Source: a virus | Strand: one strand, 5' to 3' | Length of the DNA stretch: 37,496 nt | IMG/VR virus record: IMGVR_UViG_3300037961_002992 | Span: 1 to 37,496 of that record | Shown: positions 4,681 through 17,100 of the stretch, in pieces | Layout of the letters: each line of letters starts with the position of its first letter | Position numbering within the stretch: position 1 is the stretch's first letter | Made by a program: the position numbers and the translations under genes | The notes under the pieces: generated by a model | The model's input: only the letters and a program-made list of their open reading frames with translations | Database searches by the model: none | What the model was told of the DNA's origin: nothing

Positions 4681-5394
4681 ATGGCAGCACTTATTTGTAA
4701 CCTACCTTCAGTTGAAGTATGGGTTAGAAAAGAATATCTTACAGACCATCAAAGTGGTCATGGTGAGTTTGTTAAAGGCGTCTGGGTGTCGTGTAAGTCG
4801 ATACCTGGGCGCACTTTTTATTTTGAAACTTACTTACCAGAATATGCAGCAATGTATGATAAGTTACCTATCAGTGCATTTGTATCGGCACCAGAGACAC
4901 CAAGTCCTGATATGAACCTACCAAACTTACAGTTTTGGAATTGTATGGACTATGGTGTTGTTGCAGTTACAAAACAGTTTATTGGTAGTATGGACTATGA
5001 GTTGTATACTAGAGACTATGGTATACAGAAAGGTACATATATCTGTACTATCGATAACTATCATCAAGATCCAGAAGTTGTTGACTATGCTACAAGTGAA
5101 AACCCAGCAGAACATAAGTCACATAACCTAATTGAGTTAGAAAATGGTCAATATGCATTGTATCCTAACAATAGAATGCGTATCTATGATAATAGTTTGA
5201 CACCAATGGAACCAAAGATGCCTGACTTTAAGGTTTCAACGCAATATTATCAAGTTGAAAATGGTTTTGAACGTCTTGGTATGGGTCGTGAGGATGAATA
5301 TTTCTGGAAAACTTCAAAAGAACGTGTAGAAGAGAAAGAAACTATTGAAGAAATGTACAAATCACAAGATGGAAGACCACTTGACTCACAATAA
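4681..5394 (+). CDS. Conserved-looking virion-region hypothetical, 237 residues
   Basis: A 237-residue, Tyr/Asp/Glu-rich soluble protein just left of gp25. The first two thirds look beta-rich (Glu-Val-Trp-Val-Arg-Lys-Glu-Tyr; Gly-Val-Trp-Val-Ser-Cys-Lys; Phe-Tyr-Phe-Glu-Thr-Tyr-Leu-Pro-Glu-Tyr). A conserved-looking Asn-Met-Arg-Ile-Tyr-Asp region follows, and a charged helical tail (Lys-Glu-Arg-Val-Glu-Glu-Lys-Glu-Thr-Ile-Glu-Glu) closes the protein. It does not match gp53, gp5 or gp48 motifs I know. Position next to baseplate genes and a TAAATA-type box upstream suggest a late structural or assembly role. The ATG follows immediately after an out-of-frame ATG-TAA. Confidence 0.7.
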   Translation: MAALICNLPSVEVWVRKEYLTDHQSGHGEFVKGVWVSCKSIPGRTFYFETYLPEYAAMYDKLPISAFVSAPETPSPDMNLPNLQFWNCMDYGVVAVTKQFIGSMDYELYTRDYGIQKGTYICTIDNYHQDPEVVDYATSENPAEHKSHNLIELENGQYALYPNNRMRIYDNSLTPMEPKMPDFKVSTQYYQVENGFERLGMGREDEYFWKTSKERVEEKETIEEMYKSQDGRPLDSQ

Positions 5395-5398
5395 ATAA
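5391..5398 (+). promoter_or_regulatory. Late-promoter-like box ATAAATAA
   Basis: ATAAATAA overlaps the stop of the 237-residue gene, 28 bases before ATG 5426. T4-like phages direct late transcription from a TATAAATA -10 box recognised by the gp55-type sigma factor, with no -35. Confidence 0.5.
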
Positions 5399-5425
5399 AA
5401 ATAACTGGCACTTGCAGAGAAAAAT

Positions 5426-5596
5426 ATGACAACACAACACGATTTTTTAGATAATTTGGCAAATCACCAGCATCAAAAGATGCTTCGTGAGATTGCAAAT
5501 GATGATAGGACACCAAAAAAGCGCGATTATTTGATTCAGACTGAATTATATGAGGTCGATGGTGATAGTGACGACAATAATGTCCTAAAAGGGTAA
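5426..5596 (+). CDS. Small acidic hypothetical protein, 56 residues
   Basis: ATG 5426, behind a GCAGAG stretch, opens a 56-residue frame ending TAA 5594-5596. The N-terminal half is helical and His/Gln-rich (Asp-Asn-Leu-Ala-Asn-His-Gln-His-Gln-Lys), and Thr-Pro-Lys-Lys-Arg-Asp-Tyr then leads to an acidic end (Glu-Val-Asp-Gly-Asp-Ser-Asp-Asp). It sits neatly between two late-promoter boxes, and its last codon abuts the gp25 promoter. Its location in the baseplate block suggests a small assembly or structural helper. No family recognised. Confidence 0.6.
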   Translation: MTTQHDFLDNLANHQHQKMLREIANDDRTPKKRDYLIQTELYEVDGDSDDNNVLKG

Positions 5597-5602
5597 TAAA
5601 TA
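5595..5602 (+). promoter_or_regulatory. Late promoter AATAAATA for gp25
   Basis: AATAAATA lies 20 bases before the gp25 ATG (5623). It is the same box, at about the same distance, as at 20265 and 32063. Confidence 0.65.
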
Positions 5603-5622
5603 AGATAGAATTATAATTTTTT

Positions 5623-6024
5623 ATGCCTGTAGAACGGGTAAGTAAGGGTTTCAAAGATGTCAGTTCGTCATTTCAGGATAATCCCCTGACAAATGACCTG
5701 CTGGCTATTACTAATGAGACTGCGATTGCCCGTTCTGTACGCAATCTTGTCTTGACATACCAAGGTAAGCGTCCATTTAACCCACTTTTGGGTTCAAAAG
5801 TAAGTCGTTTACTATTTGAGTCTGTTGATAATATTACAGCATCTGCAATAAAGGATGAAATTGAGACAACTATCAATAATTTTGAACCCAGAGTGAATTT
5901 AACTAGGGTTGATGTTTCTCCAGATTTCGATAGTTATGAATTTAATGTGACTGTACGTTATGAAATTGTTGGAATTGAAGTACCACCCCAACAATTATCA
6001 TTTGCATTACAACCAACACGCTAA
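5623..6024 (+). CDS. gp25: Baseplate wedge subunit gp25
   Basis: 133 residues, the usual size of gp25 proteins (T4 gp25 is 132). gp25 is the conserved core of the contractile baseplate wedge, binding gp6 and contacting the first sheath ring. Family features: an early Asp-Asn-Pro-Leu-Thr-Asn-Asp-Leu, then Ala-Ile-Ala-Arg-Ser-Val-Arg-Asn-Leu-Val, Gly-Lys-Arg-Pro-Phe-Asn-Pro-Leu-Leu-Gly-Ser, and the hallmark Glu-Pro-Arg-Val motif at about residues 88-91 with the following beta strand. Its TAA shares a base with the gp6 ATG, so the two wedge partners are translationally coupled. Late promoter upstream at 5595. Confidence 0.93.
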   Translation: MPVERVSKGFKDVSSSFQDNPLTNDLLAITNETAIARSVRNLVLTYQGKRPFNPLLGSKVSRLLFESVDNITASAIKDEIETTINNFEPRVNLTRVDVSPDFDSYEFNVTVRYEIVGIEVPPQQLSFALQPTR

Positions 6025-8084
6025 TGGCACTAGTAAATTTCTCAAATCTAGACTTCGACCAAATAAAAACGTCGATTAAGGACTACCTTAGGTCGAACTC
6101 GAACTTTACTGACTATGATTTTGAAGGTTCAAACCTTTCAACTATTATAGATGCACTTGCATACAATACTTACATCACCTCATACAATGCCAATATGGTG
6201 GCAAATGAGGTGTTTATTGATAGTGCCACATTAAGAGAGAATGTAATTTCTCTGGCAAGGAATATTGGATATACCCCAAGGTCAAGAAGAGCAGCAAGAG
6301 CAAAAATATCTTTCTTTGTTGATACTAGTGGACTGTCAAACCCACCTACATCATTAACCTTAAAGGCAGGTGTTGTATGTACAACTCGTAGTTTTGGTAG
6401 TGAGAGTTATTCATTCACTATTCCATCAGATATAACTGTACCTGTCGTAAACAATATTGCTACCTTTGATGATGTAGAAGTATATGAAGGCACAAGAATT
6501 GTAGAAACCTTTACTGTAGACGCATTTAACTTAAACCAAAGATACCTTTTAGGTAATGCTGGTATTGATACTAGAACTCTTTCAGTTTCTATAAAACCTT
6601 CTGAGTCATCTACTGTATCCAGACAATACAACCTGGCAACTAGTTTATTTGATATTAAGTCCGACTCTGCCATATACTTCCTGCAAGAGATAGCAGACGA
6701 AAGATATGAGTTGATATTTGGTGATGGTGTCTTCGGAAGAAAACTAGAAGAACCAGACTTTATTACTGTAGAGTATAATGTATCAACTGGTGCTGCTGCA
6801 AATGGTCTATCATCGTTTGCGTTTAATGGTAGGTTGCTTGACCAAGCAGATAGAGTTATCACATCTGGCATCTCTCTTATCACTACATTAGAAGCATCAC
6901 AACTTGGTAGTGATATTGAAAGTGTTGAGTCTATTAAGAAGTATTCAACCAGAATATATGCTTCAAGAGAAAGAGCAGTAACTGCTGCTGACTACGAAGC
7001 ACTTATTCCTATGGTTTATCCTGAAGCAGAGTCTGTTTCAGCATATGGTGGTGAAGAACTGTCACCTCCTCAGTTTGGAAAGGTATTCATCAGTATCAAA
7101 CCATACAATGATAGATATCTGTCAAACTTGATTAAAGATAATATCAAGAGAGACTTAAAGCGTTATTCTGTTGCTGGTATCATTCCAGAGATCATTGACC
7201 TCAAGTATCTCTACCTTGAAGTTGAAACTAATGCTTATTATAATACAAACTTAGCACCATCATCCAATACTGTAAAGTCTGCGATATCAAGTAATATCGG
7301 TGCATATGCAGACTCAACAGAGTTGAATAAGTTTGGTGCTAGGTTCAAGTATAGTAAGTTCTTAAAAATTATTGATGACAGTCACGCAGCTGTCACTTCA
7401 AATATCTCTACTGTGAACATGAGAAGAGATATGAGAGCATCTATCAACTCATTTGCTGAGTATGAGGTATGCTTCGGTAACCGCTTCCATATCCAAAACC
7501 ATGGACACGGTACACATAATGGTCAAATAGGATACAATATTAAGTCTTCTGCTTTCTCTGTAAGTGGTATTGGTGGTTCAGTTTACTTTGCTGATGTACC
7601 CAACCAAGGTTTGAAGACTGGCACCTTGAACTTGATAAGACTCATCTCACCAACTGAAGCACAAGTTGTCAAGAAGAATGTTGGGGAAGTTGACTATGTG
7701 AAGGGTGAAGTAAAGATATATCCTATCAACATTACTTCAACAGTTGTCAATAAAGGAACTCCTATTATTGAAATTTCTGCCACACCATTCTCAAATGATG
7801 TCATCGGATTACAGGATCTTTATTTGCAACTAGATATTAATAACACAATGATTACTATGTTGCCTGACGGTATATCCTCTGGATCTGATGTCTCTGGAAG
7901 TAACTATTCAGTCTCCTCCAGTTATTCTAATGGTTCTCTTGTTCGTGGTCCAGTTGTCTTAGCATCAACGACTAGCACAACCTTGAGTGGTACAACTAGC
8001 ACTACTACAACTTATACAGCACCAACATCCACATCTACATCCACAAGCACAACTACCTCCACATCTGGTGGTTCTACCTACTAA
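6024..8084 (+). CDS. gp6: Baseplate wedge subunit gp6
   Basis: 686 residues, against 660 for T4 gp6. gp6 forms the dimeric wedge core that closes into the ring around the baseplate hub. The N-terminus has the family pattern: Phe-Asp-Gln-Ile-Lys...Leu-Arg-Ser, Phe-Thr-Asp-Tyr-Asp-Phe-Glu-Gly-Ser-Asn, then Ala-Tyr-Asn-Thr-Tyr-Ile and Ala-Asn-Met-Val-Ala-Asn-Glu-Val-Phe. Residues about 225-245 contain the conserved Phe-Gly-Asp-Gly-Val-Phe-Gly turn. The segment around 310-350 (Arg-Ala-Val-Thr-Ala-Ala-Asp-Tyr-Glu-Ala-Leu) is shared with J-type baseplate proteins. Odd feature: the last 40 residues are nearly all Ser/Thr. Coupled to gp25; a 17-base gap leads to the giant gene. Confidence 0.93.
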   Translation: MALVNFSNLDFDQIKTSIKDYLRSNSNFTDYDFEGSNLSTIIDALAYNTYITSYNANMVANEVFIDSATLRENVISLARNIGYTPRSRRAARAKISFFVDTSGLSNPPTSLTLKAGVVCTTRSFGSESYSFTIPSDITVPVVNNIATFDDVEVYEGTRIVETFTVDAFNLNQRYLLGNAGIDTRTLSVSIKPSESSTVSRQYNLATSLFDIKSDSAIYFLQEIADERYELIFGDGVFGRKLEEPDFITVEYNVSTGAAANGLSSFAFNGRLLDQADRVITSGISLITTLEASQLGSDIESVESIKKYSTRIYASRERAVTAADYEALIPMVYPEAESVSAYGGEELSPPQFGKVFISIKPYNDRYLSNLIKDNIKRDLKRYSVAGIIPEIIDLKYLYLEVETNAYYNTNLAPSSNTVKSAISSNIGAYADSTELNKFGARFKYSKFLKIIDDSHAAVTSNISTVNMRRDMRASINSFAEYEVCFGNRFHIQNHGHGTHNGQIGYNIKSSAFSVSGIGGSVYFADVPNQGLKTGTLNLIRLISPTEAQVVKKNVGEVDYVKGEVKIYPINITSTVVNKGTPIIEISATPFSNDVIGLQDLYLQLDINNTMITMLPDGISSGSDVSGSNYSVSSSYSNGSLVRGPVVLASTTSTTLSGTTSTTTTYTAPTSTSTSTSTTTSTSGGSTY

Positions 8085-8101
8085 GACAAAGATAATAACA
8101 A

Positions 8102-11100
8102 ATGGCAGAAACTAGAGTAAAAATCCAAACGATTCTTGAGAGTCAGCTTCCAGAGTATCTTGTGGAGGAAGCACCACTTCTTGTTGAGTTTCTTAAACAG
8201 TATTATATCTCACAAGAGTATCAAAGTGGACCAGCAGATATTGTTCAAAACATTGATAAGTATCTGAAACTGGAAGAAAACTCAGAAACAAAGGAGTTTA
8301 CTTATCTGTCTGATGACATTACGTCGTATGATACAGAGATTCCTGCCAGTGCATTGGGTGTTGGTGGGTTAATTAGTACCTTCACTCAGGGTTTTCCTGA
8401 TGAATATGGACTTTTACTCATTGATAATGAAATTATTACCTATGAAAGACGTAGTCAATACGCTTTTGAAGGATGTAAGAGGGGTTTTAGTGGCGTAAAG
8501 TCATACAGAAAGGACTCTACACCCGATGAACTGGAATTTTCAGAGTCTTCTGCGGCAAGTCACAAGAGAGAAGCACTAATTTACAACCTTAGTGCCAAGT
8601 TTTTAACAGAATTTTTCACAAAAGTCAAGCGACAGTTCATTCCAGGTCTCTCTGATAGAGAATTAGCATCAGGATTGAACCAAAGAAGCTTTGTTCCTAA
8701 TGCAAAAGACTTTTATGAGTCAAAAGGAACGGATGATTCGTTCAAAATTCTGTTTGGAGCACTTTATGGCGAAAGAGTTGACGTAATTAAACCCAGAGAA
8801 TACCTTTTCAGACCATCTGATGCTGGTTACAGAACAACAAAGGACTTAGTTGTTGAGGCACTTGAAGGAAATCCTTTAGATCTCTTAAATAACACCTTAT
8901 ATCAAGATGCATATCCTGAATATGGCATTGAAAACTCCTATGCATCCATCACTGACGTTCAAAAAATATTTGAAGACGGCAAAGAATTCTACAAATTGAG
9001 TTTTGATGCCGATTATGACAAAGATTTGACCCTTGAGGGAACTTTGTATGGCAATTTTGTTGTTCATCCCAAAACAAGAGTCATAACATCGACCAATTCT
9101 GGCGATACTATCATCGATGTTGACTCAACTGTTGGTTTTGGAACAACTGGCACCTTAGTTACTAAGTCTTCTTCGAGTGCAGACGTAAGTATTGCATACA
9201 CTGGCAGGTCAGTAACTCAGTTTTATGATATTGTTGGACTGACCACCACCGTTAGTAGTGGAACTGATGTTAGACTTGATGTTTTTGCATATGGTTACTC
9301 TGGTATAACTACTGAAAACCCAATTAAGGTAAGAATTGGTTCAGTTCTTGATGAAGTTAATATTTTAGGAGATACCACTCTCTTTACAGATAACGATACT
9401 GCAAAAATCAAGACTTTAGGTATTTCTTCAGAGACTATTAGAAGAAATAACTGGATTTACAACATTGCAAACAGTTATGATGTCTTATCCTTCACTTTGC
9501 GGGATAGATCTAACTTTACATATGACATTGAACTGCATGATGACCATATCTTCTACCTTGGAGACAGAATAAAACTCACCGACAGCACTTCGGAAACTGA
9601 AAATTCAACTGTTGTCGATATTTTGGGTCCAAGAAGAATATCTATCAGAGGACAAGGCGAATTAGACTCTGATTTGACTTATAGTATTGACAGATATATC
9701 CGTAAACCAAATTCTAGACGATATGGTGATGTCGTTGATAACACAGCGAACATACAAAACGTATATACCGACTATTCTGATAATGTTTTAGTTGCTTCTC
9801 CATCAATACCTTTTTATTATAACCAAGTCTTAGAACCCAATAATAAAAAGGTCACGTTCTCTGGCACTTTTAGTGGAGAACAGATTAAAATCATTTCCAG
9901 AAAGGACCACGGTTTCTATACAGGCGATAAAGTATATTATACTCCAAATCAGACCACATCAACTCTTCTTGATGATGATGGTGAAGTCATTGAAGTCACA
10001 AAAACTATTAATAGTAAACTTGATAATCTTGATGAAGGTTTATACTATGTTAAGAGAGTAAGTTCAACCACTATCAGTCTTGCAAAGAGTCCTTCAAACC
10101 TCAATAGTGGAGTTTTCATCACTGTTACTGGAACTGTAACTGATAACATTATTGAGTTCTACGATTTTAAGGATAAAGAACTTGAAATACAAAATATTGT
10201 AAGAGAATTTAAACCACCCGTCAATAAGAGTGAGACTTTTGAGACTAAACCTGGTAGAACTGGTATTTTCATCAACGGCGTTGAGATCTTAAACTATAAG
10301 TCTTCCGAAACTGTTTTCTATGGAGAAATTAGTAGCGTAGACGTTGCTGCTCCTGGTTTTGGATATGATGTTATCAATCCACCAAGTTTACATATCAGTG
10401 ACTCTCAAGGTATTGGTGCAACAGGAACTTGTGCTGTTACTGGTGCATTAGAAAGAATTGAAATAGTTGATACTGGGTTTGATTATGTCAACAAACCATT
10501 CGTCGTCATTACTGGTGGCGAAGGAAAGGGTGCATCTGCTGAAGTTAACACCACTAATGTTGAGCATAGTGTAACTTTCAACTCTGAGTCTTCATCGTCC
10601 GATCTTAACATCTTTACTGATACTATTGGGTTCTCTACCTATCATAAGTTCAGGGAAAATGAGCGTGTAATATACCTCTCAGACGGGCAGGAAGGCATCG
10701 CTGGACTTGGCACGGGGTCATCTTATTATGTGCGCCTAATTGACGGGTTCAGCGTCAAATTACACGCCAATGAGGATGATGCTATTGCTGGTATCAACAC
10801 AGTAAACATCAATGATTATGGTGTTGGTATTCATAGACTGAAGTCTGCGGAAGGTAAAGATATAATCACGGATATTGTTGTTACAAACTCAGGTGAAGGA
10901 TATAAGAACAAGGAAAGAGTAGCAACAACTGCAGGTATCAATACTGCACTTAGTTCTGTCAATATTGTATCTCATGGATACGAAACTGGTGAAGAAATTA
11001 AGTATTCAACCACTGGAACTGTTGTATCTGGTTTAACCACGACTACAAACTACCTGGTTAAGAAAGTAAGTGATGATTCGTTTAAGTTGGCACCAGTCGG

Positions 11101-14100
11101 TCTTGGAACTATTGCAAAAACATATTACTTGGATACTGAGCAGTATGCAGAGTTAGACTCTATTGGCGCTGGAGACCATAAGTTCAACTATACACCCATC
11201 ACTGTAAGTATTGTTGGTAACGTTGGAGTTTCTACCTTAGCAGGTCAAGACTTCTCAGCAAAAATTCAACCAGTATTCAGAGGATCGATTGATTCCGTTC
11301 AAGTTACCGCAAAAGGTTCTGAATACGGTTCTGACACAACTATCAACTATAATAGACAACCACAGTTCCACTTTAGAAGTGGAAATGCTGCCCAGTTGAT
11401 TCCTATCATCAATCGTGGTGTTATTCAGGAGGTTCTGGTAGTTAGAAATGGATCTGGTTTTAATAGTCCACCAGACCTTGTCATCAAAGGTAATGGCAAC
11501 TATTGCAAACTTACTCCTATCATTGATGGAGGAGAACTTAAGGAAGTTAAGGTCATTAATGGCGGTATTGGGTATGATGATACAACTACCATTGAAGCAG
11601 TTGGTGCTGGACAGAATGGTAGACTGTTGGCAAATATTCAGAGATGGACTGTCAACAACTTCCAAAAGTATTTCAACATTATTAGTAATGATGATGGTAT
11701 CATTACAGAGGCTAATAGAAGTGATAAAGGACTTCAGTATTGTCACCTTTATGCTCCCAGAAAACTAAGAGAGTCGGTATATGCCAGATCTCAAAGTTCA
11801 GGTAGTGCAGATATCAAAGACCTCATTCTGTATGGAATATCTGATCTTAGAAAGGTTAACAGTGAGGAAACTACTTCAACAAGTCACTCTCCAATAATTG
11901 GATGGGCATATGATGGTAACCCAATTTATGGACCATATGGTTTCTCCGAACCCAATGGCGGTACTGCCAAGTTGATGGAAAGTGGATATGAGTCGGTAAC
12001 TAAAACAAATAGACCACCAGTTGGCAACTTCCCTCAAGGATTCTTTAACGAAGACTTTGAGTATAAGGGAAGTGGAGACCTTGATGAACATAACGGAAGA
12101 TTCTGCGTAACTCCAGACTATCCAAATGGCACATATGCTTACTTCTCCACAATTAACCCTGGTGATGTAGATACTGATGGTCCATTCAAAAACTATAAGA
12201 GACCTGTATTCCCATACTTAATTGGACCCACCTTCCAGTCTGAACCCAATGCCTTCAACTTTAGTAAGGAGTCAAACCAAGATGAGTATGAGTTCACTGG
12301 GTTCAAGTGGTTCAGAAATACAACAAACTATCAACTGACATCATCTAACAGTTCTTACAAGTATGTCTTTGAACCTTATGATATTAAGGAGCAAAATGTA
12401 AATATTGAATATGTTACAAGAGGTAGCGTAGATAACATTGGCATTACAACTGGTGGTGATGGATATCAAGTTAACGATAGACTTAAGTTTGATAACTCAT
12501 TGACTGGTGGTAAAAATGCTTCTGCAAAGGTTGAGAAGGTTTTTGGTAAGAAAGTTCTTTCTGTTAGTGCTGCAACCACTTCATTTACTTCCGTTGAGTT
12601 TGCAACAATAGATGGTGTCGGAAATGTCATTGGTTTTACAACTTCACCACACGGACTGAAGAACCTTGAACTTGTTAATGTTTCTGGTCTCAATACTTCT
12701 TTCTCCAAGATTGAAGGTTCGTACTCTTTAGGAATTAGAACTGACAACTTTGTAACTACTCTTGGTATTAGCACAGTTGGTGTTACTGGTTTAACGACAT
12801 TCTTCTATGTTTCTGGTATCCTCGAATATCCATATGTCAGAGAGAATGACATTCTTGGTATTGGAACTCAAGAGAAAGTCAAAGTTCTGAATGTAGACCC
12901 AGATGCTGGAAGACTTAGAGTTCTTAGAGAATATGAGTCAACTGTAAGTTCTGCATACACTGCAACTTCAGTTCTTTATGAAGATCCCAGAAAGTTTAGA
13001 ATTAATACAGGGTTCAGAACTGACTACGCTTACAATGTAAACAGAGAACTGTATTTTGATCCATCTGAGTCTGTTGGTATTGGCACAACAACTGCTGTTG
13101 GTATTGGAACAACTATTGTATTCTCTGTTCCTGGTGCAGGTTCTACTCAGGTCTTTGTCCCCTCACAGTCAATCTTCTTACCAAAACACAATATTAAAAC
13201 TGGCGATAAAGTAAGATACTCCACTCACGGTGGTAGTGAAATTCGTGTATCGAATGGTTCAACTTCATTCTCACTGTCACAAACAGAAGATCTTTTTGCG
13301 GCAAGTATCACAAATGATTTCGTTGGCATTTCTACGGTAAAAATTGGTCTCAGCAGTGAAGGTTCCTTCGTAGGTGTTGGAACAACAAACTCTGCTGGAC
13401 TGTTGTTCTTTGAGTCCTTCGGTAGTGGTGTTCAGCATAGTTTCACAACCAAAAATGATTCTATTGTTGGAGAAGTTTCTAAAAATATCATTACAGTTGC
13501 AACTGGTTCAACTCACGGTCTTCTCACTGGAGATACTGTAGAACTGAGCAACATTGTTAGTGCTGCATCGACTATAACTGTAAAATATAATGACAACAAT
13601 AGAAGAGCAGTATTCAATCCAAAAGACTTCACTGCATCCGATGTAAGTGCTTCAGAAGATACTATTCGTATCTTAGACCACAACTTAGTGTTTGGTGACA
13701 AAGTAATCTACACCTCAGCATCTCCATCTGGTGGTCTTGAGAATGAAAAGATTTACTATGTTCTTCCTTTCACGAAGGATAAGGTAAGACTTTGTGCTAC
13801 CAAGTATGACTTAGAACTGGCAGATCCAAATTATATAAACATCACTAGCACATCTAGTGGAACTCTTTCTCCAGTCAACCCACAACTCAACCTTTATAAG
13901 AATAACTCTGTAAAGTTTGATGTTTCCGACTCTTCACTCTCCGCTATTAATGGTTCTACCGTTTATTCAGCATTCCAACTCAACTTCTACACTGACTCAA
14001 ACAACCACTATGAGTTTACAGCAACTGGAACTTCCAAGAACTTTGAAGTAGTAAGAACTGGAAGAGTTGGTATTGATACGAGTGCATCAGTCACTCTGCT

Positions 14101-17100
14101 TGTAAATGATCACTTCCCAGAGAACATTTACTACAACTTAGAGAATGATAATGTTGACTTTATCTCAGAAGTTAAGAAAGAAATTGTAACTGACACTGAG
14201 GTTTATAACCATAGTCAAGTTAACTTTGTTGATAGTAAGTATTCTGGAACTCATAGAGTTACTGGTATTGGAACTACCAACACATTTACGTTTGACCTGA
14301 AAGAATACCCAGAGAAAAACTCCTACGATCAGATTGATGCTGGTATTTCCTATCAAACCACATCATCAACTGCATTTGGCGCTATTTCTTTGGTTAAGGT
14401 TATCAATGGTGGCTCAAACTATGAAATTGCACCAGGAGTTAGCACAGTAACAACTTCATATGGTTCTGATGCTATCTTTGATATCAATACTAATACTATT
14501 GGCAATATTGTCAAGACTAAAGTAGAAGATATTGGTTTTGACTATCCTTCCGACCCAACATTGAGTCCATCTCTCAACTTGCCAGAGATTCTCAAGATTG
14601 ACCCACTTTCTTCTTTTGAAAGTATTGGTATTTCTTCTGCGGGTAAGGGATATTTCAATCCACCAACTTTGGTTGTAATTGACTCCTTCACTAAGAAGAG
14701 AATTGAAGATGTAGACATTAGATACATTGTTGGTGAACCAGAAGTCAAGATTGTGAAGAATACTTATGGTATTCACAATGCTCTTCCCGATATTATTCCA
14801 ACAGCAAACCCAAATGGTGTTGGTATTAATACCATTTCTTATAACTCCAGCACAAAAGATGTTGTAGTTGGTTTCAACACTGGTTTCAGTGATGCATTCC
14901 CATTCGCAGTTGGTGATAAAGTTCTTGTTGAAAACACAAGTGTTGGTGTCGGTTCAACTGCAAGAGGATATAACTCTTCAGCATATGATTATCAGTTGTT
15001 TGAGTTGACAGCAGTCAACCCTGCTTTGGGTGGAGTCACTGGTTCTGTTACATTCAACTTGGCATCTCTGCTAGAACCAAATGAGTTCCCAGGTATTCCA
15101 GATAACTCTGTTAATTCGGGCAGAATCATTAATAAGAATGACTTCCCTGTATTTGATATTACCCTTAGAAAAAATGACTACTTTGTTGGAGAAACTGTCG
15201 TTTCAGAGCGTGGTTCTGGTGTTGTTGAGAGTTGGAATCCTAAGACTGAATACTTGAAGGTTTCCACTAACAGAGATATTCCTCTTGGGGACTATCTTGC
15301 TGGTCAAACTTCAAATACTAGAGGTATTGTCAAAGAGAAGACTGACTTTGACTCTTTCCTGACACTCAACTCTACAGCAAAGGTCAATAAAGGTTGGATT
15401 TATGACACTGGAATGTTGAATAACAACATTCAAAGAATTGCTGACAATGATTACTATCAATACTTCTCATATTCACTCAAGTCAAGAGTTGACTATGGCA
15501 CTTGGGAAGAACCAGTTCAAACTCTGAACCATACTTCAGGTTTCCTTAAGTTCTCTGACTTAGTTCTTGAAAATGCTGATGGTGATAGAACTCATGCAAA
15601 TGTATTTGGTGATGATAGCGTTGCCTCCTTGACTGTTGACCTTGTTGGTTCTGGTAATATTAACTGCTTCTATGTTTTTGACCTTGCTTCTGAAAAGACA
15701 ACAGATATTGGCGCTGGCGGTATTATCTCAAACGAAATTGTCTTTGAAAATAGAACCCTTACAGACTTCTTCGAGTCTGTTGGAAACAGAGTTCTTGTCA
15801 TTGATGACTTTAGTGACCAGTTCAATAGCAATCCAAGAGCTACAAGGTTCTCTGTTGTTGATGAGTTTGATATTACTGCAGCAAGATACTTAAAGTACTT
15901 TACTTTCGTAAAAGATAGAAGATTTAATGATGAAAGACAGACAATGATTGTCTCTCTTCTCCATGATGATTCTAACTCTTATATTAACCAATATGGAAGA
16001 CTGAGCACTCTGCAGGAGTTAGGAGACTTTGACTTTAGTATTTCTGGAACTACTGGTCAACTTGCATTCTATCCTATCAAGTTTAGCGTCAACAACTATG
16101 ATATCAACCATGTTGTACATGACCTGAAGGATACTGTTGTTGGTGTTGGAAATACTGCATTGGGTTCAGTTGTTCATGTTGGTTCTGCTCAAACAACACT
16201 CGCCTCTGGAGCGACAGCAGCAACGACCATTGTTTCAATGGCAAATACATATCGTTCCGCAAAGATCCTTGTGGAGATTGGTGGAACAGATGGTTCATAC
16301 TATGAAGTAGATGAAATCAGTCTCCTTCACGATGGAACTGATGTTGATATTCTTGAATATGGTCAAATGACCAATGAAATATCGAGTCCAGATGGAACGG
16401 CAGGACTTGGAACTTATATTCCATACATTGATGGTTCTGATGTAAAAATTGACTTTAAACCAAATGCTGCTCTGGGTGTTGGTGTTACTATCAACTCCTT
16501 ACTCATTCAAATGTCCAGTGATGGAACAACTGGTATTGGAACACAAGAACTTAACGATGGTCTTGTAAGTTCTGGCATTGCTTCTATTAGTTCTTCTGCA
16601 ACTCCAACTGAGCATGTTATCACTGAGTATCCAAATTCACACTCTGCAGCATACTATGTTGTAAGTATTGAAGATACTACAAATACAGAGTATGAGTTCT
16701 ATGAAGTCATTGTAATTGATGATGGAACTTCAGCATCCATTACAGAGTTTGCTGCGATGAGAACAAACTCTACACTTGGCACTGTTGGCGCAGCAGTAAC
16801 AACCAATGGAACTCAAATTACATTTACTCCAGAGGCGAACATTGATGTTCAAGTCAGAGTATTCCAGAATGCTTTGAGAGTTACAAGTGTAACCAACTTG
16901 GGCAGTTCTATTGATTTCAATAACGCCGAAATAACTGGTGGTTCTGCTCTGTACGAAGGAACCAATACTTCAGTTAAGAGGTCGTTTGACTTAACTCATA
17001 ATGAGTTAATGATATTCCAGAGATATTTCCTGGGAGCTGACTCTGACATTGTTAGTGTTAGCAATAATACTGTTACTGTTCCAGATCACTACTTCGTAAC

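Noticed and set aside
4681-5394. Baseplate gp53 or gp5 assignment for the 237-residue gene.
   Set aside because: Its position fits but none of the family motifs I know (gp53 Tyr-Trp-x-x-Leu type segment, gp5 lysozyme or OB-fold motifs) is visible.
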